64,000 nt of DNA from Streptomyces sp. JJ66 (GCF_019303495.1 NZ_JAEVFI010000011.1:123449-187448); one strand, 5' to 3'. Positions 10,768 through 19,753 are shown, counted from the stretch's first letter. A program made the numbers and translations. The notes: generated from the sequence alone by a model not told the origin.

Positions 10768-11529
10768 TCAGGCCGCTACGTCCAGGCCACCGTCGAGGGT
10801 GATGATCTGTCCGGTGACCTGGCTTCCGTCCGGACCGGCCAGGGCCGTGATCCACGCGGCGACCTCTCCGGGCTCGGCCACCCGGCCCAGTGGAATCTGG
10901 CCGCTGACGTGGGTGAACAGCCCCTCCACCTCCTCGGGCCCGAGCCCGTTGGCCGCGTACGCCTCCGTGCGCACGAAGCCGGGGGCGACGGCGTTGACCC
11001 GGATGCCGCGCGGAGCCAGCTCCGCCGCCCACGTGCGGGTGAGGCTGTGGGCGGCGGCCTTGCTCGCCGCGTAGACGGAGCTGCCGGGAGACGGGTTGTG
11101 CCCGGCCCGGCTGGAGACCACGACCACGCTCGCCCCGGGCGAGCGCAGCAGCGGCAGCAGCCGGGCGCCGAGCAGGACGGGCCCGAGCACGTTGGTCTCC
11201 AGGACCTCCCGCGCGACGCCGGGGTCGGCGGTGTCCGGCGGGCTGAACCGGAACACCCCCGCGTTGTGCACGAGGACGTCGAGGGCGCCGCCGGCCGCCT
11301 GGACGGCGGCGGCCACCGCCTCCGTGCCCTCGTCGGTGCGCACGTCGGCGGTGACCGGGACGATCGCGGAGTCCAGCGCCGCGACCTCGGCCAGCCGGCC
11401 GGGGCGGCGGCCGGTGACGATCACCGTGGACGCGCCGCCCGCCGCGAAGGCCAGGGCCGCGGCCCGGCCGATGCCGGTGCCGCCTCCGGTGACCACGACG
11501 GTCTGCTGGGCGAAGGGCTGATCGGACAT
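10768..11529 (-). CDS. SDR-family NAD(P)-dependent oxidoreductase
   Basis: A 253-residue classical short-chain dehydrogenase/reductase: cofactor motif TGGGTGIG (residues about 14–21), HNAGV, catalytic Ser in VVVVSSRAG and YAASK, and the C-terminal ITLDGG of the FabG-like group. It probably reduces a keto group of the intermediate or oxidises an alcohol; substrate unknown. Its ATG follows GAGGGAGAG. It sits 121 bases after the MDR reductase and 147 bases before the CimA-like gene on the same strand. Confidence 0.88.
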   Translation of the reverse strand: MSDQPFAQQTVVVTGGGTGIGRAAALAFAAGGASTVIVTGRRPGRLAEVAALDSAIVPVTADVRTDEGTEAVAAAVQAAGGALDVLVHNAGVFRFSPPDTADPGVAREVLETNVLGPVLLGARLLPLLRSPGASVVVVSSRAGHNPSPGSSVYAASKAAAHSLTRTWAAELAPRGIRVNAVAPGFVRTEAYAANGLGPEEVEGLFTHVSGQIPLGRVAEPGEVAAWITALAGPDGSQVTGQIITLDGGLDVAA

Positions 11530-11650
11530 GGGACTGCTCTCCCTCGGGGCTGCTGACGGATGGGGCGGGACGGAAAGGGGACGAAAAGGGAACGGAAGAA
11601 GGGGGACGGAAGGGCCAGGAGGCGGCGGAGGGATGACGGGGTGGGCGGGC

Positions 11651-12649
11651 TCAGGAGAGGCGGACGACGACGGTGCCGGTGTAGGCCCGCTCCTGGAGCG
11701 CCACGAAGACCTCGGGCAGGGCGGCGACCCCGCCCTCGACGACCGTGTGCGGGAACACCACGCGGCCCTCCTTCAGCCACTGGCCGAACACCGCGTTCCA
11801 GTGGGTCAGCTGGTCGGGGGTGTGCATGGTGGCGAAGCCCCGGAAGCTGAGGTCGCGGGTGATGGCGGAGATCAGGTCCAGACGCGGGGCGCCTCCCAGC
11901 CCGTCGCCCTCCCGGCTGGCCAGCGCGCCGCACAGCGCGAACCGTGCGCCGCGCGCCGCACACGTCACGGCCGCCTCGAACTGCTCGCCGCCGACGTTGT
12001 CGAAGACGACGTTCAGGCCGTCGGGAGCCTGTCTGGCGAGCAGGTCGGCCACCGGGCCTTCGTGGTAGTCGAAGGCGGCGTCGAAGCCGAGTTCGTCGAC
12101 GAGATAGTCGATCTTCTCCTTGGAACCGGTGCTGCCGATGACCTTGGCCGCGCCCCGGTACTTGGCTATCTGGCCCGCCAGGGCGCCGACGCCGTTGGTG
12201 GCACCGGAGACGAAGACGACGTCGCCCTCCCGGACGTCGGCCGTGTCCACCATTCCGTGCCAGGCGGTCGGTCCCTGGGAGAGGAAGTACTCCGGCCCCG
12301 GGAGCTGGTCGCGGTCGCGCGGGAAGAACTCCTTCGGGTATCCGACGGCGTGGTGACGCCAGCCGTAGAAGTGCTCGACGAGCTGGCCCACGGGCAGGTC
12401 CGGGCTGTCGGACTCGATCACCGTGCCGACGGTGCGGCCCCACATGGTCTGGCCGGGCTGGAACACCGGGATCGGGATCGGCGTCTCGGGGTTCATCTGC
12501 TCGCGGGTGGCGGACCCGAAGGTCATCCACTCGTTGCGCACCAGCACCTGGCCGGGGCCGGGCCGGGGCACCGGCGTCTCCACCACCTCGAAGTGGGCGG
12601 TGGTCACGGCGCCCTGGGGGTAGGACGCGAGGCGGACTTCCTGCTGCAT
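11651..12649 (-). CDS. NADP-dependent MDR-family alkenal/one oxidoreductase
   Basis: A 332-residue zinc-free medium-chain reductase of the prostaglandin reductase/curcumin reductase group, which reduces conjugated C=C bonds. Seen: N-terminal GroES-like fold, FVSGATNGVGALAGQIAK (NADP Rossmann loop) and NVVFDNVGGE. Two starts compete: ATG at 12670 overlaps the P450 stop as ATGA, while ATG at 12649 has AAGGAG seven bases upstream and gives the usual family N-terminus (MQQEVRLAS). I chose the latter. It may saturate the double bond made by the dehydrogenase or a dehydratase step. Confidence 0.85.
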   Translation of the reverse strand: MQQEVRLASYPQGAVTTAHFEVVETPVPRPGPGQVLVRNEWMTFGSATREQMNPETPIPIPVFQPGQTMWGRTVGTVIESDSPDLPVGQLVEHFYGWRHHAVGYPKEFFPRDRDQLPGPEYFLSQGPTAWHGMVDTADVREGDVVFVSGATNGVGALAGQIAKYRGAAKVIGSTGSKEKIDYLVDELGFDAAFDYHEGPVADLLARQAPDGLNVVFDNVGGEQFEAAVTCAARGARFALCGALASREGDGLGGAPRLDLISAITRDLSFRGFATMHTPDQLTHWNAVFGQWLKEGRVVFPHTVVEGGVAALPEVFVALQERAYTGTVVVRLS

Positions 12650-12666
12650 GGCGTTCTCCTTAGTGA

Positions 12667-13998
12667 TCATCTAGCCCCCCACTGGACGGGGAGGGATACC
12701 GGGTTGTGGTTGACGTCGCCCACGCGCCACCGGAGTGCTGACTCCGGGACGGCGAGCCGGAGTTCGGGGAAGCGGGCGAGCAGCCCCGAGAGGGCCGCGG
12801 TCAGTTCCATGCGGGCCAGCGGCGCGCCCAGGCACCGGTGGATGCCGTGCCCGAAGGCCAGGTGCCCGGCCTCCGGCCGCCCGGCGACCGGGCAGCCGGA
12901 GGCCGGGTCGGCCGCTGGGAAGCGGCCGGGGCTGGAGCGGTCGGGGTCGAAGCGGTCGGGGTCGAAGCGGTCGGGGTCGAAGCGGTCGGGGTCGGGGAAG
13001 GCGGCGGCGTCGCGGTTGGCGGAGCTGAGGGCGAAGAAGACCGCCTCCCCCGCCGGGATGGTGACGCCGCCCAGCGGCACATCGCTCAGTGCGAGGCGCG
13101 GCAGCCCCGAGGTGTCGGTGCCGAACAGGTTGACCGTGCGCAGCAGTTCCTCGACGGCGGCCGGGATCATCCCGGGCTCGCGGCCGAGCCGCCGCCACTG
13201 CTCCGGCGCGTGCTCGATCAGCGTCAGGACGGAGTTCGCGAGGTGCCCGGCCGTCGAGTCGTAGCCCGCGCCGAGCAGGGTGTAGCCGAGCACGATCAGT
13301 TCGGTTTCGCTCAGCCGCGCTTCCCCGTCCCGCGCCGCGACCAGCGCGGAGAGCACGTCGTCGGCCGGTTCCCGGCGCTTGGCCGCGACGAGGGCGGCGA
13401 TGTACTCGCCGAGCTGCTCCCGGGCGGCGAGGGCGCCTGCCCCGGGGTCCCCGGATTCTTCTGTGCCCGTGACGGCGGCGAAGGCGCGCACCCAGCCGTG
13501 GAAGCGGTCGCGGTCCTCCTCCGGGACGCCCAGCAGGCGGCAGATGACGGCCATGGACAGCGGGGCGGCGAAGCCGGAGACCAGGTCGGCGGGGGCGGGG
13601 CCGGTGGCGAGGCCGTCCAGCAGACGACCGACGGTCTTCTCCACGAAGGGCGCGAGCGCCGCGATCCGCTCCCCGGAGAAGGCTTGTTCGGCCAGGCGGC
13701 GCAGCCGGGTGTGCTCGGGGGCGTCGAGCGAGGCGATCATCTCCGGCGGCGCCTGGAAGAGGCCGCCGAGGTCGGGGGCGCCGGGCGCGTGCACGGCCGC
13801 CCGGCTGAACCGGGGGTCCGCCAGCCCCGCCATGACGTCCGCGTGCCGGCTGACCAGCCAGACGTGGGTGCGGCCGCCGTCCAGGGCCAGTCGCGCCACC
13901 GGCCGCTGGGCGCGCAGCCGGGCGAACGCGGGGGCCGGGCCGCGGTAGCTGGAGCCGGGGAGGGGAAAGACGGTGGGGTCTTCCGCCGGGTCAGTCAC
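12667..13998 (-). CDS. cytochrome P450
   Basis: A 443-residue soluble bacterial P450. Seen: I-helix AGYDSTAG (oxygen-activating Thr present), ExxR in EELLR, and heme loop FGHGIHRCLGAP with the axial Cys. A DPDRF repeat from a 15-bp tandem duplication lies between the ExxR region and the heme loop. GTG at 13998 is chosen because GGAAGGAAG precedes it and the upstream extension has no family-like sequence. It probably hydroxylates or epoxidises the product; the ferredoxin/reductase pair at 26884–28547 could supply electrons. Confidence 0.9.
   Translation of the reverse strand: MTDPAEDPTVFPLPGSSYRGPAPAFARLRAQRPVARLALDGGRTHVWLVSRHADVMAGLADPRFSRAAVHAPGAPDLGGLFQAPPEMIASLDAPEHTRLRRLAEQAFSGERIAALAPFVEKTVGRLLDGLATGPAPADLVSGFAAPLSMAVICRLLGVPEEDRDRFHGWVRAFAAVTGTEESGDPGAGALAAREQLGEYIAALVAAKRREPADDVLSALVAARDGEARLSETELIVLGYTLLGAGYDSTAGHLANSVLTLIEHAPEQWRRLGREPGMIPAAVEELLRTVNLFGTDTSGLPRLALSDVPLGGVTIPAGEAVFFALSSANRDAAAFPDPDRFDPDRFDPDRFDPDRSSPGRFPAADPASGCPVAGRPEAGHLAFGHGIHRCLGAPLARMELTAALSGLLARFPELRLAVPESALRWRVGDVNHNPVSLPVQWGAR
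12937..12996. repeat. 15-bp in-frame tandem repeat in the P450 gene
   Basis: Four copies of GCGGTCGGGGTCGAA (last copy degenerate) encode the repeated DPDRF in the surface segment ahead of the heme-binding loop. Confidence 0.92.
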
Positions 13999-14032
13999 GG
14001 TGCTTCCTTCCAGATCAGTTGCCCGGGGACGG

Positions 14033-14069
14033 CCCGAGGGGGTACCGGGCGCTCCGGTACCCCCTCGGG
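14033..14069 (-). terminator. strong stem-loop between MFS and P450 genes
   Basis: A perfect 16-bp inverted repeat (arms 14033–14048 and 14054–14069, 5-base loop) lies between the MFS stop and the P450 start. It should end or attenuate MFS transcription, so the downstream genes may have their own promoter. Confidence 0.8.
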
Positions 14070-14096
14070 GTGGCGCGGTGCCGCCGGGTGCCGGGG

Positions 14097-15908
14097 TCAG
14101 CTGGCGGAGGCGGTCGTGCCGCTCGGCGCGCGGTCGGCGTCGCCGTCGTCCTCCCCCTCGGTGTTCCAGTCCTCCGCCCGCAGTCGGCGGGGGATGGTGA
14201 ACATCAGGAAGAACGCCAGCACGGCGATGGCGCCGTAGACCCACAGGGTGGTCTGGAAGCTGCTGGCGAAGGCGCGGCCGGTCACGTCCCGGGCACCCTC
14301 GGCGAGCACGTCGGCCACCGGCTCGCCCTGGAGGACGGGTTCGGCACAGCTGGGCGGCACGACGGAGTGGTCCTTCTGGGCCGCCCGGTCGGCCTGGCAG
14401 ACGCCGAAGGCGGTGACGATCTCGTTCGCCCGGTCCTCGGAGACACCGGCGGTGGCCACCAGTTCCTGGCGCAGCTCGGCGGCCTGGGCCGTCGCGCTGG
14501 CCGTGGTGTTGCCGACGAGTCCGCCGAAGAAGACGACGCTGACCAGCGCACCGCCGATGGCGAAGCCGAGCTGGGTGTTGGTGTTGACGATGCCGGAGGC
14601 CGAACCGGCGTCCTGGTGCGGGGTTTCGGAGGTGACGATCTCCGGGAGCGGCGCGGCGACCAGGCCGAAGCCCATGCCGATAAAGAGCAGCGGCAGCGCG
14701 AGGTGCCAGGAGGTGATGTCGGCGCCGTACTCACCGGCGACCCAGATGTACCCGCCGAGGCCGAGCAGGACGATGACGATGCCGTACTGGAGCACCTTGC
14801 GGCCGTACTTGGGCACGAGCGCGATCATCGCCGCCGAGGAGGTGAGGAAGGCACCGATGCAGAAGGGCAGGCTGGTCAGGCCCGCGCGCATCGGGGTCCA
14901 GCCGAGGCCGATCTGCATGTAGAGGGTCCAGCCGAGGAAGAACATGCCGGTGCCGATGTAGAAGGCGAGCTGCACGATCAGGCCGGAGGAGAAACTGCGG
15001 GTGCGGAAGAGGTTCAGCTCGACCAGCGGCGAGCCGTCCGTGCGGATCTTGTGGCGCTGCCAGAGCAGGAACCCGCCCAGGGTGGGAACGGCGGCGATCA
15101 TCAGGACGTAGCCCCACACCGGCCAGCCCAGCTCCCGGCCCTGGAGCAGCGGGTAGAGCAGCATCAGCATGACGGCGCTGGCCAGCACCACGCCGATGAC
15201 GTCGAGCCGCAGCGCCCGGGGAGCCTTGGACTCGCGGATGACTTTCGGCCCCATCAGCAGGCAGGCGAGGCCCACGGGGGCGTTGATGAGGAAGACCAGC
15301 CGCCAGTCGAGGTTGAAGAGGTTCCACTGGACGAGGAGACCGCCGGCCGCCAGGCCGAGCGCGGCGGCCAGACCCGCCACCACGCCGTAGAGGGCGAAGG
15401 CGGTGCCGCGCTCGCGGTCGGGGAAGGTGACGTGGATGATCGCGAGGACCTGCGGGACCATGACCCCGGCGAAGGCGCCCTGGAGCACCCGGGAGATCAC
15501 CAGCTGCCAGGGCTCCTGGGCGAGTCCGGCGGTGATGGAGACGAGGGTGAAGCCCGCCATGCCGAGGAGGAAGACCTTCTTGCGCCCGAAGATGTCTCCG
15601 AGCCGGCCGCCGAGGATGAGCATCATCGCGAAGGCGACCTGGTAGCCGACCAGAATCCACTGGACGGCCGCGTAACCGGCGCCCAGGTCGCGCTGCATGG
15701 ACGGGGCGGCGACGTTGGCCACCGTCGAGTCCAGCATGTCCATGAAGGCGGCGATGAGCAGCACCAGCAGGGCGATCCAGCGCTTGGGGTCGAGCCCTTC
15801 GCCCCCCGCCGAAGTCTCCTTCTCCTTGGGCGGCTGCTCCGCCTGTACCGTCTCCTCCAGCTTCACCTCCGTCTCCCCGGACGGGACGTTGTGGGACGTA
15901 ATAGTCAT
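14097..15908 (-). CDS. MFS drug exporter, DHA2 family (14 TM)
   Basis: A 603-residue membrane protein with a hydrophilic N-terminus of about 40 residues followed by about 14 hydrophobic segments. The DHA2 signatures are present: LDSTVANVAAPSM in TM1, WILVGYQVAFA, and GRLGDIFGRKK in loop 2–3. A large periplasm-facing loop precedes the last TM, and the C-terminus is acidic. It probably exports the cluster product and may give self-resistance. ATG at 15908 follows GAGAGG; the longer upstream reading is the shadow of the next gene. Confidence 0.9.
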   Translation of the reverse strand: MTITSHNVPSGETEVKLEETVQAEQPPKEKETSAGGEGLDPKRWIALLVLLIAAFMDMLDSTVANVAAPSMQRDLGAGYAAVQWILVGYQVAFAMMLILGGRLGDIFGRKKVFLLGMAGFTLVSITAGLAQEPWQLVISRVLQGAFAGVMVPQVLAIIHVTFPDRERGTAFALYGVVAGLAAALGLAAGGLLVQWNLFNLDWRLVFLINAPVGLACLLMGPKVIRESKAPRALRLDVIGVVLASAVMLMLLYPLLQGRELGWPVWGYVLMIAAVPTLGGFLLWQRHKIRTDGSPLVELNLFRTRSFSSGLIVQLAFYIGTGMFFLGWTLYMQIGLGWTPMRAGLTSLPFCIGAFLTSSAAMIALVPKYGRKVLQYGIVIVLLGLGGYIWVAGEYGADITSWHLALPLLFIGMGFGLVAAPLPEIVTSETPHQDAGSASGIVNTNTQLGFAIGGALVSVVFFGGLVGNTTASATAQAAELRQELVATAGVSEDRANEIVTAFGVCQADRAAQKDHSVVPPSCAEPVLQGEPVADVLAEGARDVTGRAFASSFQTTLWVYGAIAVLAFFLMFTIPRRLRAEDWNTEGEDDGDADRAPSGTTASAS

Positions 15909-15955
15909 GACGAAGCCTCTCTGAGGGGTGGGTTCGACCGGTCCTGCGCCCGTCG

Positions 15956-17047
15956 TCATCCGAAGGATGACCCCGGGTGGTGGAGCCCCGGTGGAGTACG
16001 GCTCAAGCGGGGTGCGGGCACGCCGGGACCGGCGTTCCTGGCCCGCTGATGCGGGTGCTCGGCGGCCTCGGCGACGCTGAGCACCGGCGTCACGCAGGCG
16101 TCGGTGCGGGCGAACCGGGCCGCCCACTCGTCCCGCTCGCGGGTAGCGAAGCGGTCGGCGAACTTCTGTGCCAGCATCGCCCAGTTGGCGGTGTCGTCGC
16201 GGTCCGGCAGGTCGGCGGGACGCAGGCCGAGGCCGTCGAGCAGCGCGGCGTAGAACCGGTCCTCCAGGGCTCCGACGGCGACGTACCGGCCGTCGGCGCA
16301 GCGGTAGCAGCGGTAGAAGGGCGCCCCGCCGTCGAGCAGGTTGGCGCCGCGCTCGGGCCGCCACTGTCCGGCGGCGGCCATGGCGGTGAGCATGCCCAGC
16401 AGGGCCCCGGTGCCGTCCACGATGGCGGCGTCCACCACCTGGCCCAGGCCCGTCCTGGTGCGCTCCAGCAGCGCCGCCAGCACCCCGGCGACCAGGAACA
16501 TGCCACCGCCCGCGAAGTCGCCCAGCAGGTTCAGGGGCGGCAGCGGAGGCCCTTCGGCCGGGCCGATGGCGTGCAGGGCACCGGAAAGCGCGAGGTAGTT
16601 GATGTCGTGCCCGGGGCTGTGGGCCAGCGGTCCGTCCTGGCCCCAGCCCGTCATGCGGGCGTAGACCAGGGCGGGGTTGCGGCGCAGGCACTCCCCGGGA
16701 CCGGCGCCGAGGCGTTCCATGACGCCGGGGCGGAAGCCCTCTACCAGGACGTCGGCCCCGGCGGCGAGTTCCAGCAGCCGCGCGCGCCCGCCGGGTGTCT
16801 TCAGGTCCAGCTCCACCCGGCGCCGCCCGCGGTCCAGTTCGCGGTGCCAGGCGGCGAACGCGCGCGGGGCGCCGGGGCGGTCCACGCGCAGCACGTCGGC
16901 GCCGAGGTCGGCCAGCACCATGCCGGCGAAGGGCGCGGGGCCGATCGCGGCCAGCTCCACGATGCGCACCCCGCGCAGCGGTCCGGCCCGTGTCGTGGTC
17001 TCCCCGCCCGGCGCGGGGGGCGCCGGGCTCTCGTCAGTCAGGGTCAT
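15956..17047 (-). CDS. alpha-methylacyl-CoA racemase (CaiB/BaiF family)
   Basis: A 363-residue class III CoA-transferase-fold protein. Its active-site segments match alpha-methylacyl-CoA racemases rather than transferases: PGHDINYLALSGAL (catalytic His), NLLGDFAGGGMFLV (Asp) and GGAPFYRCYRC with GALEDRFY (Glu). The enzyme interconverts (R)- and (S)-2-methylacyl-CoA. With a citramalate-synthase-like gene in the same set, a 2-methyl-branched CoA unit is plausible. The start follows a weak ribosome-binding site; it is divergent from the epoxide hydrolase across 174 bases. Confidence 0.85.
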   Translation of the reverse strand: MTLTDESPAPPAPGGETTTRAGPLRGVRIVELAAIGPAPFAGMVLADLGADVLRVDRPGAPRAFAAWHRELDRGRRRVELDLKTPGGRARLLELAAGADVLVEGFRPGVMERLGAGPGECLRRNPALVYARMTGWGQDGPLAHSPGHDINYLALSGALHAIGPAEGPPLPPLNLLGDFAGGGMFLVAGVLAALLERTRTGLGQVVDAAIVDGTGALLGMLTAMAAAGQWRPERGANLLDGGAPFYRCYRCADGRYVAVGALEDRFYAALLDGLGLRPADLPDRDDTANWAMLAQKFADRFATRERDEWAARFARTDACVTPVLSVAEAAEHPHQRARNAGPGVPAPRLSRTPPGLHHPGSSFG

Positions 17048-17089
17048 GGGCGAGAAGGTAGGGACGGGCGGTCGATGTCCTCTTGAGCG

Positions 17090-17122
17090 CGCGTGGGGTG
17101 GGTTGAAGCCCGCGTGGGGTGG
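17090..17122. promoter_or_regulatory. direct repeat in the divergent promoter region
   Basis: Two identical 12-mers, CGCGTGGGGTGG, start 21 bases apart (17090 and 17111), two helical turns, between the divergent racemase and epoxide hydrolase genes. The spacing suits a dimeric regulator bound on one DNA face. No regulator gene is visible nearby. Confidence 0.5.
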
Positions 17123-17221
17123 CGGACGGTGACCTCGACCGGCCTTCGAGCGGCCCCCGGCAGCCTGGGCGCGACCCACCCGCGCCCCGGCGGACCGCCG
17201 TCGGCCGAGCAGGAGTTGCCC

Positions 17222-18391
17222 ATGCCCACGGACACGTCCCCGGACCCCGCAAGCCCCACGGACACCACGGACCCCACGGAGGTCGCTCCCTTCCGCGTCG
17301 CCTTCCCCGAAGCGGCGCTGGCGGACCTGCGCGACCGGCTCGCCCGGACCCGCTGGCCCGAGCCCGAGACCGTCCAGGACTGGTCGCAGGGGGTGCCACT
17401 GGCCTACCTGCGGGAGCTGTGCGACTACTGGCAGCACACCTACGACTGGCGGGCCACCGAGGCGCGGCTGAACGCGGTGCCGCAGGTCCGCACGGTCATC
17501 GACGGTCTGGGGCTGCACGCGCTGCACGCCCGCTCGCCGCACCCGGACGCGCTGCCGCTGCTGGTCACGCACGGCTGGCCCGGCTCGGTGGTGGAGTTCC
17601 TTGACCTGCTGCCCGAGCTGACGAACCCGGCCGACCCCGCCGACGCCTTCCACGTCGTCTGCCCGTCGCTGCCCGGCTTCGGCTTCAGCGACAAGCCAGC
17701 CAGCCCCGGCTGGACGGCCGAGCGCATGGCCGCCGCGCTGCCGGAGCTGATGAGCCGGCTCGGCTACGAACGCTTCGCCGCGCACGGCGTGGACTGGGGC
17801 TCCTTCATCACCGCGATCATGGGCGAGACGGACACCGGGCGGCTGGTCGGCCTGCACGTGACGATGCCCTTCGCCCGGCCGCCGCAGGAGGAAGCCGCCC
17901 TCTCCGAGGCGGACTACGCGGGGCTGGCGGCGCTGAAGAAGTTCCAGCAGGAGGAGGGGGGTTACTCCGTCCTCCAGGCGACCCGGCCGCAGACCCTCGG
18001 CTACGCGCTGACGGACTCCCCCGCGGGCCAGCTGGCCTGGATGGCGGAGAAGTACCGGGCCTGGAGCGACCACGGCGGCGACCCGCACGGCGTCATCGAC
18101 CGCGACCGCCTGCTGGACGCCGCGACCGTCAGCTGGCTGTCCGCGACGGCGGCCTCCTCGGCGCGGATCTACTGGGAGAGCCAGAACAAGCTGGCCCTCG
18201 CCCCGGTGAAGGTCCCGGCGGCGGTGTCCAACTTCCCCCGGGACGGCCGCATGCCGCGCCCCTGGATCGAGAACCGGTTCACCGACCTGCGCCAGTGGCG
18301 CGACCACGACCACGGCGGTCACTTCCCCGCCCTGGAGCAGCCCGGCCTGCTCCTGGACGACCTGCGCACGTTCTTCCGGCCGCTGCGCTGA
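17222..18391 (+). CDS. epoxide hydrolase (microsomal-type, EHN domain)
   Basis: A 389-residue alpha/beta-hydrolase with an N-terminal EHN lid domain (residues about 20–130). Seen: oxyanion motif HGWPGS, nucleophile Asp in AAHGVDWGS, a substrate-polarising Tyr in RIYWESQ, and the catalytic His in HGGHF. It opens an epoxide to a diol. Beside P450s it is either a tailoring enzyme or detoxifies a reactive epoxide. The start has AGGAG six bases upstream. The AlkZ-like gene follows after 108 bases on the same strand. Confidence 0.9.
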   Translation: MPTDTSPDPASPTDTTDPTEVAPFRVAFPEAALADLRDRLARTRWPEPETVQDWSQGVPLAYLRELCDYWQHTYDWRATEARLNAVPQVRTVIDGLGLHALHARSPHPDALPLLVTHGWPGSVVEFLDLLPELTNPADPADAFHVVCPSLPGFGFSDKPASPGWTAERMAAALPELMSRLGYERFAAHGVDWGSFITAIMGETDTGRLVGLHVTMPFARPPQEEAALSEADYAGLAALKKFQQEEGGYSVLQATRPQTLGYALTDSPAGQLAWMAEKYRAWSDHGGDPHGVIDRDRLLDAATVSWLSATAASSARIYWESQNKLALAPVKVPAAVSNFPRDGRMPRPWIENRFTDLRQWRDHDHGGHFPALEQPGLLLDDLRTFFRPLR

Positions 18392-18499
18392 AGCGGGCGG
18401 CGAGCGGATGCCCCTGCGGGGAGACTGTGCGGGTACACGGACCAAAGCCCCGGCCGCACGGAGGCCCGGGCCAGGCGACACGGCGGGAGGCCGCGAACG

Positions 18500-19615
18500 G
18501 TGAGCGGGACGACGACCGGGGTGCTGACCCTGCGGCAGCTGAACCGGGCGCTGCTGGAGCGGCAGGCGCTGACGCGGCGGGTGGACCTGCCCGCGCTGGC
18601 GGCGCTGGAACACCTGGTGGGCATGCAGGCGCAGGCACCCCTGCCGCCCTACACCGGCCTGTGGACGCGGCTCGCCCGCTTTTGCCCGGAGGACCTGGCC
18701 ACGCTGATCACCGACCGCCAGGCGGTGCGTCTGGTGCTGATGCGCGGCACGATCCACCTGGTCAGCGCGGCGGACTGCCTGGCCCTGCGCCCGGTGCTCG
18801 CGGCCGGGTTGCAGCGGGCGCTGGGCAGCACCTTCGGCCGTCAGCTGGCCGGGGTGGACGCCGCCGAGGTGGCCGCCGAGGGCCGTCGGCTGGTGGAGGA
18901 GGAGCCGCTGACCCTGGGCGGGCTCGGCGCGCGGCTGGCCGAACGCTGGCCGGAGCACGACCCGTTCGCGCTGGCCAACGCCGTCCGGGCGCTGGTGCCG
19001 CTGGTCCAGGTGCCGCCGCGCGCCGTGTGGGGGCGCAGTGGCCAGGCTGTGCACACCACCGCCGAGGCGTGGCTCGGACGCCCGCTGGAGGCGGACACCG
19101 CCGCCGAAGGGCTCGTCCTGCGGTATCTCGCCGCCTTCGGACCGGCGAGCGTGAAGGACGTGCAGAACTGGTCGGGGCTCACCCGGCTCAGCGCGGTGGT
19201 GAAAGCCCTCAGGCCACGGCTGCGCACGTTCCGCTCCGAGGACGGGCGCGAACTGTTCGACGTGCCGGACGCCCCGCTGCCCGACGCGGACAGTCCGGCA
19301 CCGGTGCGCTTCCTGCCCGAGTTCGACAACATCCTGCTCGGCCACGCCGAACGCGACCGGATCATCTCGGCCCAGGCCCGCCGCGAGGTGCTGACACGCA
19401 ACGGGCTGGTGCGGGCGACGGTGTTGGTGGACGGCTTCGTCAGCGGCGTGTGGCAGCTCACCGAGAAGCGGGGCCGGGCGACGCTGGAGGTGTCTCCCTT
19501 CCGCCAGCTGTCCCGGGCCGAACGCGCGGCGGTCGAGGAGGAGGGCACCCACCTGCTCGCCTTCGCGGCGGAGAGCGCCACGACGCACGAGGTGCGGATC
19601 GGCGCCCCGGACTGA
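18500..19615 (+). CDS. AlkZ/YcaQ-like DNA glycosylase (winged-helix, HTH_42)
   Basis: A 371-residue protein of the AlkZ-like superfamily, often annotated only as a winged-helix DNA-binding protein. Seen: the catalytic Q-x-Q motif as Gln43-Ala-Gln45 in LVGMQAQAP, the family landmark MRGTIHLVSA, and FLPEFDNILLGHADR-like FLPEFDNILLGHAERDR. S. sahachiroi AlkZ unhooks azinomycin crosslinks and uses the same Q-x-Q motif. Related proteins protect producers of hedamycin and trioxacarcin. In this cluster it is a candidate self-resistance gene; housekeeping paralogues also exist, so the link is inference. GTG start with GGGAGG nine bases upstream. Confidence 0.8.
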   Translation: MSGTTTGVLTLRQLNRALLERQALTRRVDLPALAALEHLVGMQAQAPLPPYTGLWTRLARFCPEDLATLITDRQAVRLVLMRGTIHLVSAADCLALRPVLAAGLQRALGSTFGRQLAGVDAAEVAAEGRRLVEEEPLTLGGLGARLAERWPEHDPFALANAVRALVPLVQVPPRAVWGRSGQAVHTTAEAWLGRPLEADTAAEGLVLRYLAAFGPASVKDVQNWSGLTRLSAVVKALRPRLRTFRSEDGRELFDVPDAPLPDADSPAPVRFLPEFDNILLGHAERDRIISAQARREVLTRNGLVRATVLVDGFVSGVWQLTEKRGRATLEVSPFRQLSRAERAAVEEEGTHLLAFAAESATTHEVRIGAPD

Positions 19616-19711
19616 TCGTCCCGGACCGGTCGTCCCGGACCGGTCGTACCGGACCGGTCGTCCCGGGCTGATCGTCTCAGAGAGATCGCCCCGGACCGGT
19701 CCTCCCGGCAG
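19614..19711. repeat. 14-bp tandem repeat, about seven copies
   Basis: Seven head-to-tail 14-base units based on GGTCGTCCCGGACC, with substitutions, begin at the stop codon of the AlkZ-like gene and fill the convergent intergenic gap. The units are partly self-complementary (GGACCGGTC), so RNA from either strand could fold. Confidence 0.85.
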
Positions 19712-19753
19712 ATCACGACAGGTATCGGCAGACCCTGGCAGGTAGGTGGCACG

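Noticed and set aside
15956-17047. CaiB/BaiF gene considered as a succinyl-CoA:citramalate CoA-transferase because a citramalate-synthase-like gene is nearby.
   Set aside because: The active-site segments (GHDINYLALSG, DFAGGG, GGAPFY) match alpha-methylacyl-CoA racemase much better.
18500-19615. Winged-helix gene considered as the cluster's transcription regulator.
   Set aside because: The full-length AlkZ-like architecture and Q-x-Q motif indicate a glycosylase fold rather than a promoter-binding regulator.
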